Of a stretch of 64,000 bases of DNA, positions 1-12,186 are shown piece by piece (position 1 is the first letter of the stretch; each line of letters starts with the position of its first letter). The stretch spans positions 233,445,102 to 233,509,101 of the forward strand of contig NC_073693.1 in the NCBI RefSeq assembly GCF_029784155.1, read 5' to 3'. Below the pieces are notes generated by a model. That model made no database searches. It saw nothing but the letters and a program-made list of their open reading frames with translations, and had not been told where the DNA came from. The stretch comes from Uranotaenia lowii. Taxonomy: Eukaryota; Arthropoda; Insecta; Diptera; Culicidae. The translations under genes and the position numbers were made by a program.

Positions 1-1298
1 GTCGGACAGTGTTGAAAACTATCTGTTACAAATCTCGGAACTAAGGGATGAATCTATCGAAAATGCTAAACTGCAATGCCATTTTCAGTTTGTCATCCTA
101 TCCATCATTTTAACAAAGTCAAGCGTTCAAATTTGGAATTCACTTCGAAAAATTTGAATGTAAAAATAGAAAAACTCAACTATACGAAAACCAAATACAT
201 GTTATTTCATTCTTCACATAAAAGATTACCTCCGAATATTGACCCAACGATAAATGGAAATGTTATTGAGAGGGTAAAATGCTTTAAATATTTAGGAATC
301 TACCTAGATGAAACTCTTTGTTGGAGTCGTCACACAGAATATCTAGAGAAAAAAGTTTCTCCTCTTTGTGGTATCCTATGGAAATTGAGAAATTTTGTGC
401 CTCAACATGTTTTATTGAAATTTTACTTTGCGTTTATTCACTCTCATATTAACTATCTTATTATGATATGGGGAAGAGCTTCCTTGTCAAATTTACAAAA
501 ACTTCAAACTCTCCAGAATAGATGCTTAAAAAATATTTATAGACTACCGTTGCTCTTTCCTACCCAACAGCTCTACACCTTAAGAGCCCATAACATTCTT
601 CCATTAAAAGATCTTTGCGATTTACAAACTGTAATATATGTCTACGACAATTTACACACAAGTTTCAGTAATCAAAACATCCATTTTACAACGGGATTGC
701 GTACTCATAACACTCGCCAGTCAGATTTTTTACAACGAAGCCGATCCGTGACATCCTTAGGTCAAAAAAGAATATCATTTATTGGTCCAACTAAGTACAA
801 TGCCTTGCCTAATGAAATAAAAACCATCAACAACCGTTCCACGTTCAAAATCAAAGTAATACAGCTATTAAAAGAAAAATTGAGTCGTTAAAAACCGATC
901 GATCAGTGACCAGTTTTCTTCTTTTATAATTAATTTTTGTAGCAATTTAGTTTCTTTGTGTGTTCTTTTTTTTTTTATTAATTATTTAAATTATAATGTC
1001 TTATTTGATTAAATGTTTGCTTAGTAGTATCAATATCAAATAGTGGATCTCTTTAAAGGAAATCTGTTTTCCATTGAGATCCATGTAGTATTTAATTTAG
1101 TATTATCATTACATTTCCTCGCACTAAATTTAAACATTTCAGTTCTCAGCATGAGTAAAATTTTGCCCGCGTTTTTTATTAATTTTTGTTGCTGCCAGAC
1201 ATGCTGAGAACAGTAGCGTCCATTACCAGGGGGCTCTAATGAGCTTTTTGGTGTGGGGGAGTGTGGTGGGCCGCTACAAAAAAAAAAAAAAAAAAAAA
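1..1298 (+). mobile_element. 3' part of a non-LTR retrotransposon (LINE)
   Basis: The window opens inside a LINE on the + strand. A C-terminal reverse-transcriptase reading frame (76-891) is followed by about 385 bp of AT-rich 3' UTR and a run of 21 A at 1278-1298. The poly-A tail fixes both the 3' end and the orientation. The catalytic palm of the reverse transcriptase is absent or outside the window, and the first 75 bases are in a different frame, so the copy is damaged. The 3' UTR (892-1277) holds no other gene. Confidence 0.8.
76..891 (+). pseudogene. Reverse transcriptase C-terminal fragment (LINE ORF2)
   Basis: A 271-codon frame encodes the thumb and C-terminal part of a LINE reverse transcriptase. 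Visible family features are KTKYMLF, the FKYLGIYLD block with a following W (about residues 70-85), then a helical region with YLIMIWG and LQTLQNRCLKNIY. The C-terminus carries the TRQSDFL...RISFIGPTKYNALP pattern common at the end of CR1/Daphne-like proteins. The upstream YADD palm is not present in this frame. The ATG at 76 is probably only an internal methionine, because the first ~25 residues do not look like the family. The protein belongs to a mobile element, not a host gene; the clade is uncertain. Confidence 0.75.
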
Positions 1299-1369
1299 TA
1301 ACAATTATGAGCTTAGTTTCAGAATTTCAAGATTAAATTAAAATGAGTCTTTTTTGATATTTTTTTTAT

Positions 1370-1840
1370 TGGAACGGTTTCCGTCTTTTACCCATAGAAT
1401 TGGATACTATTGAATCAAGTTGCGTGAAACTTGGCAGGTGGAGGCTTTTGAAGTCGAGGAAGTTTCCTATAATGGTTTGAGACCCCTCCCTTTCGCTGGA
1501 AGTGTGGGTATTTGGGTTTGAGACATGTTCCCTTGAAGACTTGATACCCGTCTCATCTTCCATGCATAACAATTCAAATTTGAAGCGGAGGATATTTGGG
1601 TACGAGAATTGCTTCTCCGATGTTTTGAGAGTGGTCCTCCCTATTTGTAGTGGGGAGAGTGGCTTCCTTACAATTTTTTTCATAACTCGGGAATAAGTCG
1701 AGCAAATGGAACCGAAATGGACATGGAAGGGGCTATGAATTCGGGGAGTTCTTCTATGATTATTCGAGACCCCTTCCTGCTTTCTGAAGGGTGACCGGAA
1801 GGGGAAAGATAGAAAAGAAAGATAGAACAATCGGTGCATG
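1370..1840. repeat. Dispersed repeat family R-a, copy 1
   Basis: Non-coding sequence built from loosely repeated ~100-bp modules: a phrase like 'gaggatatttggg', a 'ttctatgattattcgagacccc' type phrase, a G-rich 'agtggggagag' block and 'aactcgggaataa'. The same modules recur at 35098-35460 and 37500-37960 in this window. Similar sequence is abundant in mosquito genomes as far as I recall. Open frames here (for example 1366-1845 on the minus strand) come from its low stop density and are not genes. Confidence 0.55.
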
Positions 1841-2890
1841 TGCATTAGACTGCCCTAAATTTGTATGGGAAATTTAAAACCTGTGAAATGTTATACGCTG
1901 CAGGCTAAAATTGATCCTGGGCCTAGTACAAGATCTCATGCCAAATTTGGGCCAGATCGGACCACGGGAAGGGGTCGCTCAACGAGCCTGAAGTTTGTAT
2001 GGGATTTTGAGACATTTTGTTCGAGAGGAACATGAAAATCCAGCTTTTCGTCAATAACTTTTGTCTCCTTCGACCGATTTCTTTCAAAAACGGGTTTTCT
2101 TGAAGCCTAAATTATGACAAATATTTCATCAAAAGCTGGCATTTCAATTAAAGCTAAGATAAAAAAGTAATTTAGCTTCAAAAATTAGCTAACTTTTTTA
2201 AGGGTGACATTCATCACTGTTTTATTGAGGCGACTAAATGTCCGACCAGGAGGCCAGGACACTCAATGTGAAATGCATACCGTTTCGTCAAATAATGACC
2301 GATTTTAACCATTGTTGTTGCACTTGATTGCAATTTTTAATTTTTTTCTAATATTTGAGTTTGGATGATATTCACTTGATAGTTCGGAAAGAAATAAGGG
2401 CGGAAAAATGCTTGACAATAAAAAAAAATTGCATAACCACAGGGGCTTAGCAACATGACTGGACGATTTGTGATGCCAATAAAACAGTTTTTTATCAATA
2501 GCTTTGGTTCCCGCCAGCCGATTTCTTTCAAAAACATTTTTTCTAAAAGCTTAAAATATGAAAAATATTTCACCCGAAGACTGCATTTCGATAAGAATTA
2601 AGATAAAAAAAGTTATTAAGCTTCAAAAATGGGCTAAACCTTTTACGGTGGTATTCATTGCATATTATTACAGCGTCCAAACTTATTGATGAAAAACTGG
2701 GTTTTCATGTTTCTTCCGAGCAAAAAGTCTCAAAATCCCATACAAACTTCAGGCTCGTTGAGCGACCCCTTCCCGTGATCCGATCTGGCCCAAATTTGGC
2801 ATGAGATCTAGTACTAGGCCTAGGATCAATTTTAGCCTGCAGTGTATAACTTTTTCAAAAGTCGGGTCATTTGGTGCAGTCTAATGTGCA
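1841..2890. mobile_element. Fold-back (long inverted repeat) element A
   Basis: The left arm starts at tgcattagactgc (1841) and returns as its reverse complement ending at 2890. Arms of about 200 bp match with roughly 90% identity, including the stretches around 1905-2020 and 2720-2840. Between them lie two direct, diverged copies (~190 bp) of an internal module at about 2040-2230 and 2485-2685. No transposase is encoded; the small minus-strand frame at 2337-2573 lies inside the internal module and looks spurious. The internal and arm sequence is homologous to the much larger inverted repeat at 45469-47180. Confidence 0.7.
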
Positions 2891-5130
2891 TACATAAATG
2901 TTAGAGAAAAGAAAGGGAGATTTTGCAGTTTCGCTTATAAATACAAATGGTGTTAAATTTCCATACAAACTTGTTGCTCGTTTAGTGATTCTATCAGGCG
3001 GGGTTTTATTTTTCAAATTTATAAAAATCGTCCAATAAATAGAACTTTATATCAAGTGAAAAAACGTTCATTTTGAAAGCGTTAGAGGGGAGGGGGGATG
3101 CTGCACACAGTCCCTTCGGCAATTTTATGTCATTGAACTATTTAATTCACAGGTAATTGAAAAAAAATCAAAATTAGCGAAGAAACTATATATCTTTCCG
3201 TGCTAGAAAATTGTCATAAAAAATTATATTCGTATTTTGTTAAAAAAATATTGACGTTTAAGCTCATTAAGGAATCTCTGTCATTTTATAATTGAAAATT
3301 TTACACTTGTTGTTGGATGGCTGATAATTTAAAAAAAAAATTCAATAATAAATCTATTTTTCCTGAGCTTCTTCATTTCAGCGAAGGTTAACACAACCAA
3401 ATTTAGCATTTTTTTTAAAAACCTGATATTGAAATAAGTATTTAATAATAATTGCTTTGAATTTAAAACGGTTTGAAAACTCTGGTTTTTTTATCCTGTT
3501 ATATTCTTTTGATTAGTGATTCGGAATTAAAGTGATAATTTTATCAATTCTGAAATTCATTTATCATTGTGCAATGAGTTAGAAGAATTTTAATTCTTCA
3601 TCTAAATTTAATTCCGTAATAGAATAATGAAATATTTGCTGTTGAACGTTTTGTCGTACTGTAAATTTTACAAAGATATTGAAAAAAGATTCCAGATGGC
3701 TGTGAGCAATTTTTACTTCTGAGAAAAAGTTACATAAGTTTTTTTTTGTTTTTTTCCAATTCTAAGAGATTCAAGAAATTTGACGATATTTCAAAGAAAT
3801 TTGAAACCAGAAGAATATTGACAATGTTATGCAAAGTTATTAAATAAACTAAATTAAACTGGAACAAATACCAATTTCTCCTTTGTTTACCACCCCCCCC
3901 CCCCATTCGAAATTTTCCAAAAACCCGTAGGGGGGGATAAGTAAAGCTTTCAGTATTTTATGTAAATTTCGAAAAAAAAACTTCAAATATCCGAAAGAAT
4001 TCAATAACAAATAACAAATGTTGGAAGATGGGAGTTTTTCACCTTTTGTATTCTTGATTTTAATGAATTTTTCGATAAAAAAATACTTCATTTATAGGTC
4101 TTGTGCCATGGTATAGTATGCAATTTTCTTGCATACGAGCTTTCGTGTTATTTATTCCAATTTATTTGTTTTTCGCATTATTTTTTGTTATTATCGCTTC
4201 TTCACGATGTTCCAACTCCGAGAAACAAAAGAAGGATTTAAAATTTGTTCCGGCCTTGCTGAATATCAAAACTTTAATCCGCTTTTTTGTGATGTAAAAA
4301 TTTGTTATTTTTTTTAAATTAAATTACGTTAAATTCCTGGTTTTGGCACTTGTTTTAGTGCTATGGAATGTGAAAATTTTAAAACTGATCGATTTTGAGT
4401 AAATTTGATCATTGATAACTGATCAACCAATAAAACTAAATAAAAAACAATAACTTATTTTGGATTTATTTACTATCTTTTATTCCATCAAGGATTCAGG
4501 TTTTGCATACATATTACAGATTCAGAGAAATAAAGTTCTGAAAAAAAATTGAATTATACAATTTTTAGAAATTGTAAATAGATAACATAACAACTATTTC
4601 TGACACCGTTGCAGACGATTTGCGAGTATTTGATATTAAAGATATCAAATCCTTTAACAATTTTGTTGAAGACTGGAACACGATTGGACTTTTTGCTTAA
4701 GAAATATCGAAGGTTCAATTTGGGTTAAAATTTCTTAGAACAAAAAAAAAAACATCTTAGCTAAAAAAAACTTCTATTTTCGGAAAAGTTGATCATTAAA
4801 TTCAATCCTTTATTTCAGAAATCTCTTTATCTTATACAGTTTTGCCAAAAAAGTGTACAAATTGATTGAATGAATTTTTACCCATTTTCCAAAGTTATTT
4901 CGAAAACAAAAGCTGCTAGAAAAAAAAAACCAATTGCATATTTGGAATCAGCGCCCTCTATATAGTCTTAATCAGTTCTTAACTTCTTTCCATCTCGGAA
5001 AAATGTAAATTTTGTTACCTTGTGTTATCTAAAAATTAAAGAATTGCAGGGTTATGAAAATAGATTCAAAATCATTTTTTGTTAGGTTTATATTTTCTTC
5101 CGGGAAAATGTGCTTTTTTTAATTTTAATT
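2891..5130. other. AT-rich intergenic stretch, no gene seen
   Basis: Very AT-rich sequence with many short A and T runs and a poly-C tract at about 3892-3905. No open frame above ~80 codons shows protein-like composition, and I recognise no RNA gene. Part of 2990-3100 resembles the edge of decayed repeats. Confidence 0.6.
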
Positions 5131-5545
5131 TTTGGCTTTTTACGGTCTTGGATCTCAATCAAACAACTTATTATTTGAAATACCCGACGTTTCGACCATT
5201 TTGTGTGATCTTTCTCAAGGTAACTGGAAATTTATTTGAGTATACTAAATTTTGAGCATTGATAGTGGACTATACTAAAATGTATAAACTCAATTATCTC
5301 TTTGCTGTTATTGTCAAAATTGTTTTTTCCCAACGACTTAAAAAACGATATTGACAATAACAGCAGACAGATAAGTGAGTTTATTACACATTTCAGTATA
5401 GTCCACTAACAATGCTCAAAATTAATTATACTCAAACAAACTTCCACTTCCTTTGAAAAAGACCACAAAAAATGGTCGAAACGTCGGTTATTTCAAATAA
5501 TTAGTTGTTTGATTGAGATCCAAGACCGTAAGAAGCCAAAAATAA
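5131..5545. mobile_element. Hairpin MITE (~415 bp, near-full-length inverted repeat)
   Basis: The sequence from 5131 (tttggctttttacggtcttg) to about 5317 returns as an imperfect reverse complement from 5351 to about 5545, leaving a ~33-bp loop. Both arms contain the phrase 'acgtttcgaccattttgtg' or its complement and a 'ttgctgttattgtcaa' inner end. It has no coding capacity, and the structure is that of a non-autonomous fold-back or MITE insertion. Confidence 0.75.
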
Positions 5546-6569
5546 AAATTTAAAATCAGTTTTTGTGTTTATGTTGGTTTAACAGTTAATCAGCAATCAA
5601 TAACTGATTTCAGTTAAAAATGGTAAATATTAAAATTTTCCTGAGCCATAGTATCAGAACAAGAGAAGAAAGAAAAATCTGACGAAGTAAAATTCGATTT
5701 CATGATGCCAAAAACATTCAAAATCAGTTCTTAAAATCTATGCACCAAAAAATTACAATTCTCTCGAATGCTATTCTTCAATGCAGTCTTATCCAATTCT
5801 TATTAAAAAGTTATTTTTGTTTGTCAAATCTAAAGCTGGATTATCAATAACTTTTTACAAAACCATCTAAAGCGGTTTTGGGAGAAACGTCAACAAATTG
5901 ACAAATATGTTCAATATTTACAACTGAAAAAGTCATTAAGTTATTAAGTCCATGTAATAATGCCATTTAAAAAAATGTACAATGGTTTCCTTAACGATCA
6001 AGTTTTTCATAGAACCAAAATTGTATGTTATCATAAACTATGTGAATTTTTCAGCGAAAAAATCGGGGTTTTTAACGTTTAACATAACATAATGGTAAAA
6101 TCAATGTTAAAAGAAAAGTAAAAAAATTAGACTGCCAGTAGAAATCCTGGGTTCCTGGAGCGAATATTGGAAAAATGACTACCCCTATACAAAATTTGTT
6201 CTGCAGTAACTTCTTTTGCTTGATAAAGATTCCCACGGAGTGAAAATTTTTGAAAATACAAAGGAATACCGACTAGGAAAAACTCTAATTTTTGTTCGAA
6301 GTTCGATCTTTTTTGTGTAATAAACAATTCTTCCCGCTTGGTGGACTCTTTAGAGTTAACCAAAAGATAAGAAATTTAGCTTTGGCCCTTCTAGCAGGCC
6401 CGAGAACGATTTCTGCCCCCATAGTTTTGATTGCGGATTATAACCCTGTTTTGGACCACTATAATCCTCAATTATATGCTAATTTGAGACACCTGTTGAT
6501 CCTCATGGTTACTTAACCATGTCTTTCAAATTAAAATTAATATCAATTTTAGACTAGACAATACTTGAT
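5546..6569. other. Intergenic, no gene seen
   Basis: AT-rich, non-coding in appearance. Two small opposed frames (6127-6363 minus, 6292-6516 plus) overlap and have no recognisable protein features. Confidence 0.5.
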
Positions 6570-7600
6570 ACACTTCGGAAACAGTCGGATTGGCTTTAGA
6601 AGCGCAGATTTTTAAAACTGCTGCTGCTGATTGTTTCGATTTGGCCTTCCGGTGGAAAAAGAAGGATTGGCTTTAGAAGCGCAGATTTTTAAGGCTGCCT
6701 CGGCTGATTGTTTCGATTTGGCCATCCGGTGGAAAAAGACGGATTGGCTTTAAAAGAGCAGATTTTTAAGGCTACTGCTGATTGTTTCGATTTGGCTTTT
6801 CGGTGGAAAAAGGCGGATTGGCTTCAGAAGCGCAGATTTTTATGGCTGCTGCTGCTGGTTGTTTCGATTTGGTCTTCCTGTGGAAAAAACGGAATTGCTT
6901 AGGAAGAGCAGATTTGTAAGGCTGCTGCTGATTGTTTAGATTTGGCCTTCCAGTGGAAAAAGACGGAATCGCTTAAAAAGTGCAGATTTTTAAGGCTGCC
7001 CCTGCTGATTGTTTTGGTTTGGCCTTCCGGTGGAAGAAGACGATATTGCTTAGTAAGAGCAGATTTTAAAGGCTGCTGCTGGTTTTGATTTTGCCTTCCG
7101 GTGGAAAAAGACGGATTGGCTCTAGAAGCGCAGATTTTTAAGGCTGCCCCAGCTGATTGTTCCGATTTGGCCTTCCGGTGGAAAAAGGCGGATTGGCTTT
7201 AGAAGCGCAGATTGTGAAGGCTACTGCTGATTGTTTCGATTTGGCCTTTCGGTGGAAAAAGACGGATTGGCTTAAGAAGCGCAGATTTGAAGGCTGCTGC
7301 TGCTGATTGTTTCGATTTGGCCTTCCGGTGGAAAAAGATGGAATCGCTTTAAATGCGCAGATTTTTAAGGCTGCTGCTGCTGATTGTTTGTTTTGATTTG
7401 GCCTTCCGTTGGAAAAAGACGGATTAGCTATAGAAGCGCAGATTTTTAAGGCTGCCCCTGCTAATTGTTTCGATTTGGCCTTCTGGTGGAAAAAGACGGA
7501 TTGGCTTTAGAAGCGCTAATTTTTAAGGCGGCCCCTGCTGATTGTTTTGGTTTGGCCTTCCTGTGGAAAAAGACAAATTGGCATAGGAAGCGCAGATTTC
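6570..7600 (+). repeat. Minisatellite, ~76-bp unit, about 13-14 copies
   Basis: Tandem array of a 74-81 bp unit. Each unit contains gcagatttttaaggctgc, then tgattgtttcgatttggcc, then ttccggtggaaaaagacgga. Unit starts (gcagattt) fall near 6602, 6680, 6757, 6833, 6907, 6983, 7060, 7130, 7207, 7283, 7357, 7438, 7516 and 7590. Units differ by 5-15% and by small indels, so frames do not persist. The short peptides it encodes are repeat shadows. Confidence 0.9.
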
Positions 7601-8779
7601 GAAGAGATAAGATGAAGGGTTTGCAGAAAACAAATAAAATTTTATAGATTTGAAAAGCCAGTGTTAAGAATGAATTGTATAATTAAGAGAATGTGGAAAA
7701 ATAAACAACAGGTTTTGCTTGGAATGGAATGAAAAATAAAGATGATGGATGATTGGTATAAAAAATCTTCAAAAACAACAAAAGTCGTTAATTAAAAAGT
7801 TTCAAATGAAAATAGAGGTGAGAAGGAATGTAGAGATGGGATGAGGGATATGCAAGAGATATTTAAAGCAAATGAAAATAAAGGTTGTTTACGGCATCAC
7901 TGAAGATACATATATAAAATAAATTGAATTTATATGGCAACATTTGTTATTTTGAAAACACTAGGCAAAACACATTTCTAGATCGATAGTTCTACAGCCA
8001 AAAGAAAGAGAGAACTAGGCAAAACAAACAAAACAAAGTCAGTCATTGATTTATTCTTATTAGTGTCTAAGTGAATTTTTGAATTGATATTCGTAAAACC
8101 ACGACAGGGTGGTGCGTTCGAATATCGAAAACGTTCAATTACCGAGAGTGTCTGAATCTAGCTAATGAATCTATGCAGGTAATGAAAATATTTTCCTGGA
8201 CTTCGAATCATTTAATTTTTTCTGTGTGTTTCAAATTTATTTATTTTGAATAGTTTATTCAATAAAAAATTGGATAATCAAAATAATATGCAAAATAAAA
8301 AAAGTTTCTTTTCAATAGTTTAAATTAAGACTATTTTTTGATAATTTGAAAAATCATTTTCATAGACTTATTTGAGTCCAACAAAAATTTCTTTCTGAGT
8401 CTTTAAATGTACAAAAATAACACCTTTTTCTAGAAATTTAATGAAATAAATTCCAGTATCTAGCCATATTTTTTTTTACAAATTATGTGACATGGGGATT
8501 TTTTTTTATTATCTGACAATTTGCGCCGGGGGTCTTCAGATTTTCCCCAAAATTGAAAATTTGGTTCATTTTTGCGACTTAAAAACACGTGTATTTTTTC
8601 AGATTTCTAACATTTTTATTTTTTGAGTTAGCTTCGGTTAGATTTTTTGTAAATAAAAAATAACCATTTTTCAAAGCTACATAACTCTGTTGTTTCTCAA
8701 TGGAAATTATAAAATAGCACATCAAAATGCATTGAAATTTTATCAGCTTTCGAAATAGAATAGTTGAAAAAAATTAAAT
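7601..8779. other. Intergenic, no gene seen
   Basis: AT-rich unique-looking sequence with no open frame of note and no recognised RNA gene. Confidence 0.5.
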
Positions 8780-9100
8780 AATGACCTTCAATATGAAAAG
8801 TTGTAAATAAACTTTAAATGGCGTCTAAAAGTACCGTCTGCACCACCGAATATTTTGCAAAAAATACCATTGTATAGCTCGATTAATGATGCAACTTTCA
8901 TCTGAAGACACCAAAGTGGGCCATAAACACCTTGAAGAGTTATGAAAGAAATAATGACAATAAATCTCTTTTTTTGCATCGAAAACAAACAATGTTGGAA
9001 CAACTGCACTCACATATGGAGATAGCAAGCACTTCTAACAACATGGAAACAAAAGAACTTACCAAAGTAGGTAAAAAACACTACTTTTTCGTGCTTTGTA
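8780..9100 (-). repeat. Dispersed repeat family R-b, copy 1
   Basis: About 320 bp whose reverse complement recurs, diverged, at 41697-41975. One end (9030-9092) also recurs, inverted, at 11622-11680 next to the assembly gap. Orientation is given relative to the copy at 41697. Small frames on both strands (8788-9171) belong to the repeat and have no known domain. Confidence 0.75.
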
Positions 9101-10828
9101 GAGTGTTTGCAGCAAAACTGACTTTAAATTTAAACCAAAATTCTGAGTATCGTATTGTTTATGTGATATAACTAATAATGGGAATGTTGCTTTTACAACC
9201 TGGTCATATACTATATAACTTATTAATTTTTCGATCAAAGATCATTGTGAAGCATAATTAATGCCAATAGTAGAAGGTTCAGTTCTTGTGTTTGGGATCA
9301 CAAAAATGTGATTAAAAAAAGCACTGGACACCAAAATCCTTTACCATTGATCAAAAAAGTATGAGAAAGTGGCACAAATGTTGTATGTATGTATGTATGT
9401 AGTTGAACCCACCAGTGGCTGATAGGTCTTTCGACCCGAGGCGGTAGGGGAAGTCTCAATCGCACATTCAAAAATTGTTCATTCTTAACCCATCAACAAT
9501 AATTGCAGCACAACCAAGGGGTCCGTTACCACTGGTTTGGGACAGGTTTGGCTCATCTTACCCCCTTGCAACTGTTCGAAACAAATAAAAAATCTTGAAA
9601 AGGTACCTAAGTAACCTACTCAAGATTCCAAATTTGCCGAGATACTCCGGCTGGCTTGAACCCACAATCCATTGTACATCAGTCTTCTGTTCGTTTGATG
9701 TCCTGTCCATTCCCCCCACTAATCCCCATAATAGAGTTAAGCTATTTTTAATATACAAATATTAAAAAAAAATTACACATTTTTAACATCTTACCTTTTT
9801 ACCATTTAAAAGGATACTTATTTTATGCCATGAACTATTTGCTCTCATTTGTTGTTTAAAAAGTAATAATTCACATTTACGCAGCTTTTCTTTATCAGCT
9901 ATCCAGTTAATAAACTCAAAATCTAAGTACTTGATACTAATTTATAAAAATTGTATAGAGGTTGTCGAGAAAATGTTCCATTCAAACATCTCGTATTGAA
10001 CGATGGTGTGAAGAAAAAAACACAAAAGATAGTTATGTACATTATTTTAACAATCAAAGCAATCGAAGCCTGTTGGAATGACACCAGCTTCTAGAAACAG
10101 ACTTTACGATATCTATCCGAGACAACGTTGATTATACGATGTGGGCATAATCAATGTGTTAATCATAATAAAAAAAATACAGCAGCCAAAGCCGCGTTCA
10201 CATAGGAGAGTGAAAATGTCCATGGATTAGCAAAAAAACGGAAAGCTCTCACCAAGTTCTCGTGCGTTTGTCGTCATTGCACCCGATGTTTTTCGCATTA
10301 TGGCAGTCATTTTTATCGAATTCTCTTCTTTTTGAACACTACAAATCACATGAACGATTTTTTAAATTCACCACACACATTAGCTCTTCTGGACAAAACA
10401 AGGATGTTTTTCTTTTCTTCCAAATTCCAATTTAATTTTCATACACCATATGAGAAAGTGGCACAAATGTTGTAGAAATAATCAAAGACCTCAGTATGGC
10501 CAGCCCAGGCTGTAAAATGATGAAAATATGATACTTTTACCGTATTAGTTTTCTACATTCGCCCAGTTTTGAGGTTTACCGTACTAGAACGAACATAATT
10601 CATCGTCAGTGTTTTGCTACCTCGATCGCTCACAAACGAATCTTCAGTGTTCCACCGTCCATTTTAAATCAAATCTGGGGAACTACGGATGCAACACTTA
10701 GCGCATAAACTTCTAAAAATGACAGTAAAATGTGCATAACTTGTTGTGACCTGGTGCAAAACTGGGTATAAACGAATACGTTATTAGATTTTTGGACATA
10801 ACATGAAGTCAGTTAAGCTGCAACAATC
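9101..10828. other. Intergenic with microsatellite and short duplicated segment
   Basis: It contains a (TATG)n microsatellite at about 9384-9402. A 25-bp direct repeat, atgagaaagtggcacaaatg plus ttgta, occurs at 9361-9385 and again at 10450-10474. A GC-richer patch near 9400-9560 may be an old repeat. No gene was seen. Confidence 0.55.
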
Positions 10829-11599
10829 TACCGCCCCTTCTTTCATAACAGTCCCATATACAAAAATAAGCAAGCGAGACAATCAGCTTTTTCAGTTTTG
10901 GAATATATTTTTAAATTGTGACCACCACTTTCTGCATAAACGAAAATCGTTTCTAGGTTGTCATAATAAATCGTTAGACCTGAAATTTTTGAAATTGGGT
11001 TACTGGTAAGGTAAAGAGCACCATTTTTATTCATTATGGGACTGTTAATCGACCATATTTGAAACCTTTTTCGAATTTACTAGCATAACAGTCCCATACA
11101 AAATATATTTTTCTCACCAAGCTACTTTCTAAGACTGAAATGTGATCATTTTTGAACTTCTAAATGCAATTGTCAGAAAAAGAAACATACTTTTGTAAAA
11201 AAACATCATGAATTCCACATTGTAAGTTGAATCTTTTTACGATTTTTGATTGCATTCGATAGTTTTTCGCTCAGGAAGTCATTCCTAAGAAAGTCAGACC
11301 TGCCTTCGAAAACTAGTGTGCATCATTCGACATCAAGTGAGTTAAAAAAATGTTTAAATGATTCGAAGCAATAAATCAAAGACTATTTCGCCGAAAGAAA
11401 CATTTAAAAGAAACCAAACCAGTGGTATTTCACATATGGGACTGTTATTCAGGTATATTTCATATAGGACAGTCACGAATTGATTTTTTTTCGAAATTTC
11501 TAGAACAAAACCTCTTTTTTTAGTCTTTTATGTTGAAGCCTTACGTCGACCTAAAATGACGAAAATTCATATGGGACTGTTATGTGAGTAGGGGCAGTC
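10829..11599. mobile_element. Inverted-repeat element, ~770 bp
   Basis: The left end (about 10830-10860: cgccccttctttcataacag and on) and right end (about 11569-11599) are reverse complements over ~30 bp. The core 'cataacagtcccatat' or its complement also occurs at about 11035, 11083 and 11436, so the ends are reiterated internally. No transposase is visible; the two ~65-codon frames inside overlap on opposite strands and look spurious. The best description is a MITE-like non-autonomous element. Confidence 0.6.
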
Positions 11600-11616
11600 T
11601 GAAAAGGACGAAAAAA

Positions 11617-11686
11617 TAGTGTTTTTTACCTGCTTTGATAAGTTCTTTTGTTTCCATGTTGTTAGAAGTGCTTGCTATCTACATAT
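11617..11686 (+). repeat. Dispersed repeat family R-b, copy 2 (cut by gap)
   Basis: About 60 bp match the reverse complement of 9030-9092 with few differences (gtgttttttacctgctttga and on). The copy continues into the run of N, so its length and its junction with the satellite are unknown. Confidence 0.75.
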
Positions 11687-12186
11687 NNNNNNNNNNNNNN
11701 NNNNNNNNNNNNNNNNNNNNNNNNNNNNNNNNNNNNNNNNNNNNNNNNNNNNNNNNNNNNNNNNNNNNNNNNNNNNNNNNNNNNNNNNNNNNNNNNNNNN
11801 NNNNNNNNNNNNNNNNNNNNNNNNNNNNNNNNNNNNNNNNNNNNNNNNNNNNNNNNNNNNNNNNNNNNNNNNNNNNNNNNNNNNNNNNNNNNNNNNNNNN
11901 NNNNNNNNNNNNNNNNNNNNNNNNNNNNNNNNNNNNNNNNNNNNNNNNNNNNNNNNNNNNNNNNNNNNNNNNNNNNNNNNNNNNNNNNNNNNNNNNNNNN
12001 NNNNNNNNNNNNNNNNNNNNNNNNNNNNNNNNNNNNNNNNNNNNNNNNNNNNNNNNNNNNNNNNNNNNNNNNNNNNNNNNNNNNNNNNNNNNNNNNNNNN
12101 NNNNNNNNNNNNNNNNNNNNNNNNNNNNNNNNNNNNNNNNNNNNNNNNNNNNNNNNNNNNNNNNNNNNNNNNNNNNNNNNNNNNNN
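11687..12186. other. Assembly gap (500 N)
   Basis: Exactly 500 N. The round number suggests a placeholder rather than a measured length. It hides the left boundary of the satellite array. Open frames that run through it are meaningless. Confidence 0.98.

Noticed and set aside
1366..1845. 159-codon minus-strand frame
   Set aside because: It lies in dispersed repeat R-a, extends into fold-back element A, and has no domain.
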